Assembly: GCA_023213215.1 (NCBI GenBank)
Contig: CP096136.1
Span: forward strand, 558,001-622,000
Source: Flavobacterium sp. JAD_PAG50586_2
GTDB lineage: Bacteria > Bacteroidota > Bacteroidia > Flavobacteriales > Flavobacteriaceae
Direction: 5' to 3'
DNA: 64,000 bases
The translations under genes were made by a program, and so were the position numbers. Below the pieces are notes generated by a model, which searched no databases, was not told where the DNA came from, and worked only from the letters and a program-made list of their open reading frames with translations. Shown here piece by piece: positions 44,570-53,034 of this stretch. Each line of letters starts with the position of its first letter. Position 1 is the first letter of the stretch.

Positions 44570-44594
44570 AAAAAATCCCGAGCTTAATCGGGAT
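44570..44594 (-). terminator. Hairpin terminator after dnaB
   Basis: On the minus strand ATCCCGA, a 6-base loop and TCGGGAT (44594-44575) are followed by T5 (44574-44570). Confidence 0.75.
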
Positions 44595-44601
44595 AATATT
44601 T

Positions 44602-46148
44602 TTAGAACGGCACATCGCTGTCGTCGTCATTGGAATTTATATTGCTGCCAAAAGCTTCATTTGCCGACGGAAGGTTTTTTGTCATAAACGGATTGTCGTC
44701 GTGGTTCATTTTCGAAGGCAGATCGTCAAAGGAACTTCCGTATTCCTCAAGGTTGTCGAACTTACCAAGATTCCCGATAAATTTCAAACGGATATTTTCT
44801 AAAGAACCATTCCTGTGCTTTGCAATGATAAACTCCGCTTGACCTGCAGTTGGTGATTGTTCATCGTCATCCCATTCGTCAATTTTATAATATTCGGGAC
44901 GATAGATAAACGATACGATATCGGCATCCTGCTCAATCGCACCCGATTCACGAAGATCTGATAGCAAAGGCCTTTTGCTGGATCCACGGGTTTCAACGGC
45001 TCGCGATAATTGGGAAAGTGCAATTACTGGAACTTCCAATTCTTTTGCTAAAGCTTTAAGATTTCGCGAAATAGTGGAGATTTCCTGCTCCCGGTTTCCG
45101 CCTCCTTTTCCGTTGCTTCCTCCGGCAGTCATCAATTGAAGGTAATCGACAATGATTAATTTTATTCCGTGCTGAGAAGACAAACGGCGGGCTTTAGCTC
45201 TTAAATCAAAGATAGAAAGTGATGGTGAATCGTCAATATATAAGGGTGCTTTTTCTAAGTCTTTCACTTTCGTGGATAGCTGTTCCCACTCGTGTTTTTC
45301 TAGTTTTCCTGTTCTTAATTTTTCTGATGACAAACCCGTTTCAGAAGAAATTAAACGGGTAATTAACTGTACTGATGACATCTCTAATGAAAACAGCGCC
45401 ACGGGATGACCAAAATCAATAGCGATATTTCGCGCCATCGAAAGTACGAACGCCGTTTTACCCATACCGGGACGGGCTGCGATAATAATCAAATCAGAAG
45501 GCTGCCAACCCGAAGTTATTTTATCCAACTTCTCAAATCCTGTCGCGATTCCGCTTAATCCTTCCTTATTGGCAATTTCTTCAATCCTTTTTTCGCCTGG
45601 ATTACCAAACTTTGCGCTGTTTCAGAGCTACGTTTGATGTTTCCCTGTGTTACTTCATATAATTTTGATTCCGCTTTATCCAATAAATCAAAGACATCGG
45701 TAGATTCATCATAGGATTCTTCGATGATTTCAGATGAAATTTTGATTAGGCTTCGCTGTATGTACTTCTGTAAAATGATTCTCGAGTGGAATTCAATGTG
45801 AGCAGATGAAGAAATCTTCTGCGTAAGCTGAATCAGGTAAAAATCACCTCCGGCCAAATCTAACTTAGCGCTCTTTTTAAGTTGAGCAGAAACTGTTAAT
45901 AAGTCAATAGGCTGAGAATCTGTGAATAACTGGAAAATGGCTTCGAAAATGTGCTTGTGTGCTTCTTTGTAAAATGCATCCGGTTGTAGGATATCAATAA
46001 CCTCATCTACCCCCTTTTTATCAATCATCATTGCACCTAACACGGCTTCCTCTAAGTCTAAAACCTGTGGTGGCAGCTTTCCTTTTTCTAAATTTATAAT
46101 AGTAGTTTTATCTACTTTTATAGGGTTCATATTTCTGAGATTTTCCAT
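44602..46148 (-). CDS. dnaB: Replicative DNA helicase DnaB, split by a frameshift
   Basis: The N-terminal part (from 46148, MENLRNMNPIKVDKTTIIN ... LEEAVLGAMMIDKKGVDEV) and the RecA-like motor (to 44602) lie in different frames. One more T in the T6 run 45588-45593 (A on the coding strand) joins them as QAKKRIEEIANKEGLSGIATGFEKLDKITSGW and gives about 515 residues, the normal DnaB size. Walker A is AARPGMGKTAF; Walker B is KLIIVDYLQLM; LRESGAIEQDAD is also present. DnaB unwinds DNA ahead of the replisome and is essential, so the gene must be intact in the cell and the frameshift is almost certainly a sequence error. Confidence 0.93.
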
Positions 46149-46240
46149 ATAGCGAAAGTAACTATTTTGATAAATTTATTAGGATTAAGTTATCTTATAT
46201 AGATGTTTATAAGTTTACTTTTTTTGTTGATAACCAAAAA

Positions 46241-46271
46241 AAAACCGTCTCGTTCGGGACGAGACGGTTTT
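46241..46271 (-). terminator. Strong hairpin terminator after accA
   Basis: A perfect 13-base stem: AAAACCGTCTCGT (46241-46253) pairs with ACGAGACGGTTTT (46259-46271). On the minus strand a long T run follows, matching the A run at 46236-46244. Confidence 0.9.
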
Positions 46272-46288
46272 AAATATTTTATAGGAAT

Positions 46289-47242
46289 TTACTCCTTGTA
46301 TTCGCCCATCTTGCTGTATTTGTCCATTCTTTGAGATACTAATTCTTCTGTTGATAAATCTTTCAGCTCATTGAATGCTTTCATAATATATTGCTCGACT
46401 GTTTTAAAAGCTGTAGCTTTATCGTAATGAGCTCCACCAAGTGGCTCCGGTATAACATCATCAACGAGTTTCATCTTTTTCATATCGGTTGAAGTTAGTT
46501 TTAAAGCTTCGGCCGCTTGCTCTTTATACTCCCAACTTTTCCATAAAATCGACGAACAAGATTCTGGAGAAATTACTGAATACCAGGTATTTTCCATCAT
46601 TAAAACCCTATCTCCCACACCAATTCCCAAAGCTCCGCCTGATGCTCCTTCACCAATAATAACACAGATAATTGGTACTTTTAAACGAACCATTTCTAAA
46701 ATATTCCTTGCTATCGCCTCTCCTTGTCCGCGTTCTTCAGCTTCTAATCCAGGAAATGCTCCCGGAGTATCGATTAGGGTTACTACAGGAATATTGAATT
46801 TTTCGGCCATTCGCATTAAGCGTAAAGCTTTACGATACCCTTCTGGACTTGCCATTCCGAAATTACGTAGTTGGCGCATTTTGGTATTGATCCCTTTTTG
46901 TTGTCCGATAAGCATGAACGACTGACCATCTATTTGGCCCAGACCACCTACCATTGCTTTGTCATCCTTGAAATTCCGGTCTCCGAAAAGTTCTAAAAAC
47001 GTTCCTTTAGTCAGGTTGGTAATATGCTCTAAAGTATAAGGTCTGTTGGGATGTCTTGACAATTGAACACGCTGCCAGGCAGTTAGGTTCTTGTAAATCT
47101 GTCTTTTGGTTTCCTCTAATTTTTTCTCTATTTGCTTGCAGGTTGCAGTAACATCGACATTAGATTCGGCACCAATTATTTGGCATTTATCGAGTTGATC
47201 TTCTAATTCCTTGATTGGAAGTTCAAAATCTAAATATTCCAT
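46289..47242 (-). CDS. accA: Acetyl-CoA carboxylase carboxyltransferase subunit alpha
   Basis: 317 residues, full length. Family strings are [77 protein letters not shown] and [14 protein letters not shown]. With AccD it transfers the carboxyl group from biotin to acetyl-CoA, the first step of fatty acid synthesis. The cytoplasmic enzyme's other subunits are not in this window. Transcribed alone between the EamA gene and a strong terminator. Confidence 0.96.
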   Translation of the reverse strand: MEYLDFELPIKELEDQLDKCQIIGAESNVDVTATCKQIEKKLEETKRQIYKNLTAWQRVQLSRHPNRPYTLEHITNLTKGTFLELFGDRNFKDDKAMVGGLGQIDGQSFMLIGQQKGINTKMRQLRNFGMASPEGYRKALRLMRMAEKFNIPVVTLIDTPGAFPGLEAEERGQGEAIARNILEMVRLKVPIICVIIGEGASGGALGIGVGDRVLMMENTWYSVISPESCSSILWKSWEYKEQAAEALKLTSTDMKKMKLVDDVIPEPLGGAHYDKATAFKTVEQYIMKAFNELKDLSTEELVSQRMDKYSKMGEYKE

Positions 47243-47331
47243 AGGGTTGTTAATTTTGTGTAAACGAATAGCAAATATAAAATTTTATATTGTGATAAAA
47301 TGTGCTTTTTACAGATAATTTGTAAACAACT

Positions 47332-48213
47332 TTAGCTCAATTTTTTACGCGATTTTATTATTCCGTTTAGGATGACAGTAAGTAAAATGATGACTGCGCC
47401 AATGTAGAATTCGAAACTCATTTTCTCTTTTTCCTTAAATACTAAGAGGGCCAAAACGATTCCGTAAATGGGCTCCAAATTTATAGTAAGCATTACTGTG
47501 TAAGGACTTAGAAACTTCATTACTGAGGTAGATGCGATAAATGCATACGCAGTACAAATCGAGCTCAAAATCATCAGATACATAAAATCTGTTGCGGAAA
47601 GCATGAAGAAATCGGAAGAAAAACTGTTAGTAGCCAATAGTAAAAAAGTAAAGAAAATTACACCGCCACTCAATTCGTAAAATGAGATTACTGTCGCATC
47701 ATGTTTTTGAACCAATTTGCTATTAATGACTGCGAATAAAGCGGAAAGGAATGCGGAAGTCAAGGCAGTCAACATTCCCCAAAAATAGTTTCCTTCTACA
47801 TTAAATATGATATACAAACCAACAACAACCAGCAATCCGAAGAAAACTTCATAGTAGACTATTTTCTTTCCGTATAGTATTGGCTCTAACAGCGAAGCAA
47901 AAAGTGCTCCTGTAGAAAGACAGGCAAGCGTAATCGAAATATTGGAAATCTTGATGGCGTGAAAGAAAGTAAACCAATGCAGTGCAATGATTAAGCCCGA
48001 GAAAATAAATTGGAGAAGGGCTTTTCTCGAAATCTTTATAGACAGCTTTTTGAAGTAGATATAAATGCCGATAAATCCAACAGCGAAAAGCATTCGGAAC
48101 CAAACCAACGGCAAAGCGTCAAGTGAAATCAGCGCGCCTAAAATTGCCGTAAATCCCCAAATAAAAACTATAAAATGGAGATGAAGATAACTTTTAAGAT
48201 TATCGCTTGGCAT
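47332..48213 (-). CDS. EamA/DMT-family transporter
   Basis: 293 residues with ten transmembrane helices in two EamA repeats of five. Helix 1 FIVFIWGFTAILGALISLDA and the repeat-end motif in the second half (LEPIYGIVLALLVFKEKEKMS) are typical. Drug/metabolite transporters of this kind export small amphipathic molecules or amino acids; the substrate is unknown. Its start overlaps the end of the LptF/G-like gene by 14 bases, so it belongs to the tgt transcript. Confidence 0.88.
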   Translation of the reverse strand: MPSDNLKSYLHLHFIVFIWGFTAILGALISLDALPLVWFRMLFAVGFIGIYIYFKKLSIKISRKALLQFIFSGLIIALHWFTFFHAIKISNISITLACLSTGALFASLLEPILYGKKIVYYEVFFGLLVVVGLYIIFNVEGNYFWGMLTALTSAFLSALFAVINSKLVQKHDATVISFYELSGGVIFFTFLLLATNSFSSDFFMLSATDFMYLMILSSICTAYAFIASTSVMKFLSPYTVMLTINLEPIYGIVLALLVFKEKEKMSFEFYIGAVIILLTVILNGIIKSRKKLS

Positions 48214-49285
48214 TGCGAAGCAGATAAATGGCTAAAATCCCGAAGAGAATGTTAGGCGTCCAAACGGCAAGCATTGGTGGCGCACTAGATTTTTCGGCCA
48301 AAACCCCAAAAACCTTATCTAGGAATACGAAGGCAAATGCAAGGATAATTCCAATAGCCAGGTTCATTCCCATTCCGCCACGGCGTTTCATTGACGAAAC
48401 AGCAACCGCAATAATGGTTAAAATAAATGCCGAAACCGGTATGCTGTATTTTTTGTAAAGTACCACCTGATACACATTTATATTAGACGAACCACGTGCT
48501 TTTTCCTTGTCAATGAATTTATTGAGTTCGTTTAGAGGCAGGGTTTCCGCAATGTAAACGACAGGCGTTAAATCTTCCAAATCAAATTTAAATACGGTGT
48601 CTTTTGCTTCACCAGATTCGATGATATCACCAAATTCGCCGACTTTTCTTTTCGTGTAATTGTATAATGTATAGGTACTGTCTTTTGGATTCCATTTGAT
48701 TCTGCTGGCTATCAGTTTGTATTTCAATTTATCTCCGTCGAATTTCTCCATCGAAAAATTGAATGCCATTTTGGAGACCTGCTGATAGTTACTCACGAAT
48801 ATGTATTCATCCTTACTAATCTGACGGAAGACATCGGAATTCTCACGCATGTCATCACGTCCGCCTGCGGATAGATATGTATATCTGAAATTCTTGAATC
48901 CGGCACTGGCTTTAGGCACTAAAACAATTGTCATGACTAAAGCAAAAAGCGATACGATTGTAGCACCAATAATATAAGGTCTCAAGAATCTTGAAAACGA
49001 AATCCCGGAACTTAAAATCGCAATGATTTCGGTATTATTTGCCAATTTGGATGTAAACCATATTACCGAAAGAAAGAGGAAAATCGGAAATAAAAGATTG
49101 GCAAAATAAATGGTAAAATCGAGGTAATATTGCGCAATAGCTGAAAAAGCAACCTTATTCTCAATCATTTTATTGACTTTTTCCGATACATCAATCACTA
49201 TCCCAATCGGGATAAACATCAGGATCATTACTGTGAATGTTCCTAAATAGCGTTTGAGTATGTATCTGTCAATTATTTTTAGCAT
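48200..49285 (-). CDS. LptF/LptG-family lipopolysaccharide export permease
   Basis: 361 residues: three N-terminal helices (LKRYLGTFTVMILMFIPIGIVIDV...), a periplasmic beta-jellyroll of about 150 residues and three C-terminal helices. LDRYILKR-like start (IIDRYILKRYL) and the coupling helix ELAALLSSGISFSR-like region (TEIIAILSSGISFSRFL) identify the YjgP/YjgQ family, the membrane part of the LptBFG transporter that lifts lipopolysaccharide off the inner membrane. Bacteroidetes often carry separate LptF and LptG; I cannot decide which one this is. The gene starts 3 bases after tgt. Confidence 0.9.
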   Translation of the reverse strand: MLKIIDRYILKRYLGTFTVMILMFIPIGIVIDVSEKVNKMIENKVAFSAIAQYYLDFTIYFANLLFPIFLFLSVIWFTSKLANNTEIIAILSSGISFSRFLRPYIIGATIVSLFALVMTIVLVPKASAGFKNFRYTYLSAGGRDDMRENSDVFRQISKDEYIFVSNYQQVSKMAFNFSMEKFDGDKLKYKLIASRIKWNPKDSTYTLYNYTKRKVGEFGDIIESGEAKDTVFKFDLEDLTPVVYIAETLPLNELNKFIDKEKARGSSNINVYQVVLYKKYSIPVSAFILTIIAVAVSSMKRRGGMGMNLAIGIILAFAFVFLDKVFGVLAEKSSAPPMLAVWTPNILFGILAIYLLRNAKR

Positions 49286-49288
49286 AAA

Positions 49289-50419
49289 TTATAATCGTTG
49301 GCTCATATTTTTTACCATCATCTCTTTCCATGTTCTGAAATCTCCGGCTAAGATATGTTTTCTTGCTTCACGAACCAACCACATATAAAAACCTAAATTA
49401 TGAATCGTTGCAATCTGTTTTCCGAGGTATTCGTTTGCTGCAAACAAGTGACGCAGGTAAGCTTTAGTATATTCAGTATCCACGAAAGTGTAACCCATTT
49501 CATCTATTGGAGAAAAATCGGCTTCCCATTTCTTGTTTTTGATATTGATAGTTCCGTTAGCCGTGAAAAGCATTCCATTACGGGCATTTCTGGTTGGCAT
49601 AACACAGTCAAACATATCAATTCCAAGGGCGATATTTTCCAGAATGTTAATTGGTGTACCAACTCCCATTAAATAACGGGGTTTATCTTCCGGAAGGATT
49701 TCACAGACCACTTCAGTCATAGCATACATTTCCTCTGCTGGTTCACCTACCGAAAGCCCTCCGATAGCATTACCCTGCTGACCTGAATTGGCTATGTATT
49801 CTGCTGATTGCTGGCGTAAATCTTTATAAGTACTTCCCTGAACGATTGGGAAAAATGTTTGCTCGTAGCCATATTTAAACGGAAGTTTATCCAAATGATT
49901 TATACATCTGTCTAACCAACGATGCGTCATGTGCATCGAACGTTGTGCATAGCGATAATCACAGGGATAAGGCGTACATTCATCAAACGCCATAATGATA
50001 TCGGCACCAATGGTTCTTTGGATTTCCATTACATTTTCGGGAGTAAAAAAGTGTAGCGAACCATCGATATGTGATTTGAATTTCACACCTTCCTCCTTAA
50101 TTTTCCTGTTGGCCGAAAGTGAATATACCTGATATCCACCGCTATCCGTCAAGATATTCCTGTCCCAATTCATAAACTTGTGCAAACCTCCGGCTTTTTC
50201 AAGGATTTCCGTTTGTGGACGCAGGTATAAGTGATACGTGTTTCCGAGAATAATATCAGGATTGATTTCTTCTTTCAATTCGCGTTGGTGTACGCCTTTT
50301 ACAGACGCAACCGTTCCAACAGGCATGAATATTGGGGTTTCAATCACACCGTGGTCAGTAGTAATACTTCCCGCCCGTGCTTTTGAATTAGGATCCTTTT
50401 GTAATAATTCAAATTTCAT
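49289..50419 (-). CDS. tgt: tRNA-guanine transglycosylase
   Basis: 376 residues. It exchanges the wobble guanine of tRNAs with GUN anticodons for preQ1, on the way to queuosine. Active-site strings are GTVASVKGV, LTDSGGYQVYSL, IMAFDECTPYPCDYR, GGLSVGEPAEEM and GIDMFDCVMPTRNARNG. In E. coli a zinc ion is held by three cysteines and one histidine near the C-terminus; here the corresponding segment (DEMGYTFVDTEYTKAYLRHL) has no cysteine while the histidine context (ATIHNLGFYMWL) remains. It leads a tgt-LptF/G-EamA transcript. Cytoplasmic. Confidence 0.95.
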   Translation of the reverse strand: MKFELLQKDPNSKARAGSITTDHGVIETPIFMPVGTVASVKGVHQRELKEEINPDIILGNTYHLYLRPQTEILEKAGGLHKFMNWDRNILTDSGGYQVYSLSANRKIKEEGVKFKSHIDGSLHFFTPENVMEIQRTIGADIIMAFDECTPYPCDYRYAQRSMHMTHRWLDRCINHLDKLPFKYGYEQTFFPIVQGSTYKDLRQQSAEYIANSGQQGNAIGGLSVGEPAEEMYAMTEVVCEILPEDKPRYLMGVGTPINILENIALGIDMFDCVMPTRNARNGMLFTANGTINIKNKKWEADFSPIDEMGYTFVDTEYTKAYLRHLFAANEYLGKQIATIHNLGFYMWLVREARKHILAGDFRTWKEMMVKNMSQRL

Positions 50420-50431
50420 TTATCTAATTTA

Positions 50432-50459
50432 GTCCCAAAACTTAGGGACGGCAAAGATA
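50432..50459 (-). promoter_or_regulatory. Promoter -7 element and leader hairpin of tgt
   Basis: On the minus strand TATCTTTG (50459-50452) fits TAnnTTTG. Just downstream GTCCC (50449-50445) and GGGAC (50436-50432) can form a 5-base hairpin with an 8-base loop at the very start of the predicted transcript. Nothing resembles a preQ1 riboswitch. Confidence 0.5.
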
Positions 50460-50562
50460 AAAGATTTGTCAATTGAGGATTATGAATTATGAATTTATTT
50501 AACATAAAGATTTACCTGAAAGATTTCAGAATTTAAAATAAACTTCAAAGGTTAAAATTATT

Positions 50563-50954
50563 TTATTTGACCTTTTCAAATGTTTTAAGCACTTCGGCGA
50601 TATTTTGTTTGAACTCCTGAAAATTATGTCTTTTTACCAGGCACGAAACTCCCATATCTGCACAATATTGCAACAGTTTTTTAGGATAAGCTCCTGATAC
50701 CATAACAACAGGTATGTCTTTCATGTCATCGGATTTTTTTATAATTTCCAAAATTTCCTCACCGTTAAGAACGGGCATGTGAATATCCAAAAAATAACAT
50801 CGGGTTTTTCTGCCTGAATCTCTAAAACCAATAGCATTTTTCGTCCATCGGAAAACACCTTTACATTGTGTCCCAACTCTTCTGTGATCTCCTTGAAGAA
50901 GCCTAAGTCCTCATGGTCATCGTCTAGGTAATAAATGGTCTTCTTCTTTTTCAT
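50563..50954 (-). CDS. Stand-alone response regulator receiver, frameshifted
   Basis: Starts at 50954 (MKKKKTIYYLDDDHEDLGFF). Two frames meet at the A6 run 50789-50794; one more base (T on the coding strand) restores PDVIFLDIHMPVLNG, which contains the phospho-acceptor aspartate. The full protein is about 130 residues: acidic pocket DDD, phospho-Asp, the conserved Ser in VMVSGAYP and the Lys in CLVKRHN. It has no output domain, like single-domain regulators that work as phosphorelay shuttles. No kinase lies next to it. The frameshift is probably a sequence error. Confidence 0.85.
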
Positions 50955-51142
50955 AGGTAGTAGATTTGATTTTGCAATTTAATAGAATTACTTTTTAGGT
51001 ATCTTACAGAATACCACGCTTATCTTATATAATTATCATCCTATCTATTATTGATAACACCTTAATAACTAATTTATAAAACTTTTGTGGCTTGCAAAAA
51101 ATAGAATTACTTTTGGGGACATTTAATTTTTAACTACAAAAA
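50955..51142 (+). promoter_or_regulatory. Intergenic region with a full Bacteroidetes promoter for the transketolase genes
   Basis: TTTG at 51084-51087 and TACTTTTG at 51108-51115 are separated by 20 bases, close to the ideal -33/-7 arrangement. The -7 box is 27 bases before the ATG at 51143. No other structure was seen in this 188-base gap. Confidence 0.65.
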
Positions 51143-51994
51143 ATGTCTAACACACAACATTTACAAAATTTTTCTACACAAGTACGAAGAGACATTCTAC
51201 GAATGGTACATGCTGTAAACTCTGGCCACCCAGGTGGTTCATTAGGATGTACAGAATTTTTCACGGTGCTCTACCAACATGTAATGGATAGAAAACCAGG
51301 ATTCGATATGAATGGCATTGGTGAGGATTTATTTTTCCTTTCCAATGGTCACATTTCACCCGTTTTCTACAGCGTGTTGGCTCGCAGCGGATATTTCCCG
51401 GTAGCGGAATTAGCCACTTTTCGAAAACTGAATTCCCGTTTGCAGGGACACCCAACAACGCACGAAGGATTGCCGGGCATAAGAATGGCTTCGGGTTCTT
51501 TAGGACAAGGAATGTCTGTTGCTATTGGGGCAGCTCAAGCCAAAAAACTAAACAAATGCAATCATTTGATTTATTCCCTTCATGGGGATGGAGAATTACA
51601 GGAAGGTCAAAACTGGGAGGCAATTATGTATGCTTCTGCTAAAAAAGTCGACAATTTAATTGCTACTATTGACTTGAATGGCCAACAGATTGACGGTTCA
51701 ACGGATGACGTTTTAAATATGGGTAGTTTAAAAGCCAAGTTTGAAGCTTTTGACTGGGATGTATTGGAAATCAAAGAAGGAAATGATATCGATGCCATTA
51801 TCAAAGGGATGGAAGAAGCAAAAACCAGAACAGGAAAAGGAAAACCAGTTTGTGTATTATTGCATACCGTAATGGGCAACGGAGTAGATTTTATGATGCA
51901 TACCCACGCATGGCATGGAAAAGCACCAAATGATGAGCAATTGGCTATCGGATTGGCGCAGAATTACAACACTGGAGGCGAAGCTGACTATTAA
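51143..51994 (+). CDS. Transketolase, N-terminal subunit
   Basis: 283 residues, covering the thiamine diphosphate-binding half of transketolase. GHPGGSLGCTEFFTVLY, FFLSNGHISPVFYS, GHPTTHEGLPGIRMASGSLGQGMS and HGDGELQEGQNWEA (metal and cofactor site) are visible. It is split from the pyrimidine-binding half, which is the next gene; the two proteins must combine to exchange two-carbon units in the pentose phosphate pathway. Split transketolases are usual in Bacteroidetes. Cytoplasmic. Confidence 0.95.
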   Translation: MSNTQHLQNFSTQVRRDILRMVHAVNSGHPGGSLGCTEFFTVLYQHVMDRKPGFDMNGIGEDLFFLSNGHISPVFYSVLARSGYFPVAELATFRKLNSRLQGHPTTHEGLPGIRMASGSLGQGMSVAIGAAQAKKLNKCNHLIYSLHGDGELQEGQNWEAIMYASAKKVDNLIATIDLNGQQIDGSTDDVLNMGSLKAKFEAFDWDVLEIKEGNDIDAIIKGMEEAKTRTGKGKPVCVLLHTVMGNGVDFMMHTHAWHGKAPNDEQLAIGLAQNYNTGGEADY

Positions 51995-52008
51995 TTTTGA
52001 AATCTACT

Positions 52009-52962
52009 ATGAAAAAATATACAAATACAGGAAGTAAAGATACCCGTTCAGGATTTGGGGCTGGAATGACAGAATTGGGACAAAAAAACGAAAATGTTGT
52101 GGCACTTTGTGCTGACTTAATCGGCTCATTGAAGTTTGATGATTTCAAGAAAAACCATCCGGAACGTTTTTTCCAGATTGGAATTGCTGAAGCCAACATG
52201 ATTGGAATTGCTGCAGGTTTAACTATTGGTGGTAAGATTCCTTTCACGGGAACATTTGCAAACTTTTCTACAGGAAGAGTCTATGATCAGATCCGTCAAT
52301 CGGTAGCTTATTCTGATAAAAATGTTAAGATTTGTGCTTCACATGCCGGATTGACTTTAGGGGAAGATGGTGCCACGCATCAAATTTTAGAAGATATAGG
52401 ATTAATGAAGATGTTACCTGGAATGACCGTAATCAATACCTGTGATTACAATCAGACCAAAGCGGCAACTTTAGCTTTAGCCGATCATCATGGTCCGGCC
52501 TATTTGCGTTTTGGACGTCCGGTTGTACCTAACTTCACTCCCGCTGACGAACCATTCGTAATTGGAAAAGCAATTATGCTAAGCGAAGGTACTGATGTGA
52601 CAATTATTGCTACGGGGCATTTAGTCTGGGAAGCCTTGATTGCAGCTGAAGCCTTAGAAGCAAAAGGGATTTCGGCTGAAGTAATCAATATCCATACGAT
52701 AAAACCGTTGGATGAGGAAGCTATTTTAAAATCAGTAGCAAAAACTGGGTGTGTAGTCACAGCTGAGGAACATAATTTCCTTGGAGGTTTAGGCGAAAGC
52801 GTTTCCAGGGTTTTAGCATTAAACAATCCGAAACCACAAGAGTTTGTAGCGGTTAACGATAGCTTTGGCGAAAGTGGAACTCCAGAACAACTAATGGAAA
52901 AATACAAGCTGAATAATCAGGCTATTGTAGAAGCTGTACAAAAAGTAATTAAGCGAAAGTAA
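52009..52962 (+). CDS. Transketolase, C-terminal subunit
   Basis: 317 residues from the ATG at 52009 (MKKYTNTGSKDTRSGFG), 14 bases after the first subunit; a TTG at 51997 is a weaker alternative. The pyrimidine-binding domain holds the catalytic glutamate in FFQIGIAEANMIGIAAG, then THQILEDIGLMKMLPGM, and the C-terminal domain continues with VVTAEEHNFLGGLGESV. It completes the enzyme encoded upstream. A strong hairpin terminator follows. Confidence 0.95.
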   Translation: MKKYTNTGSKDTRSGFGAGMTELGQKNENVVALCADLIGSLKFDDFKKNHPERFFQIGIAEANMIGIAAGLTIGGKIPFTGTFANFSTGRVYDQIRQSVAYSDKNVKICASHAGLTLGEDGATHQILEDIGLMKMLPGMTVINTCDYNQTKAATLALADHHGPAYLRFGRPVVPNFTPADEPFVIGKAIMLSEGTDVTIIATGHLVWEALIAAEALEAKGISAEVINIHTIKPLDEEAILKSVAKTGCVVTAEEHNFLGGLGESVSRVLALNNPKPQEFVAVNDSFGESGTPEQLMEKYKLNNQAIVEAVQKVIKRK

Positions 52963-52989
52963 ACTTCCAAAGATACAATGGATCAAAAA

Positions 52990-53018
52990 AAAATCCCGTT
53001 CATTCAGAACGGGATTTT
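52990..53018. terminator. Hairpin terminator after the transketolase genes
   Basis: AAAATCCCGTTC (52990-53001) and GAACGGGATTTT (53007-53018) form a perfect 12-base stem with A and T runs on both sides, so it can act in both directions; the convergent FKBP gene ends at 53035. Confidence 0.85.
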
Positions 53019-53034
53019 ATTTTAAGAGGTATAG

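Noticed and set aside
50432-50449. preQ1 riboswitch before tgt
   Set aside because: Only a 5-base hairpin at the transcript start; no pseudoknot tail or conserved preQ1 core.
22773-50794. Phase variation by homopolymer slippage
   Set aside because: The runs are only 6-7 bases long, lie in unrelated genes including essential dnaB, and all differ by one lost base; a systematic sequence error is simpler.
51143-52962. Transketolase broken by a frameshift, like the other split genes
   Set aside because: Both halves have complete domain borders, a stop and a separate ATG; split transketolases are a known arrangement.
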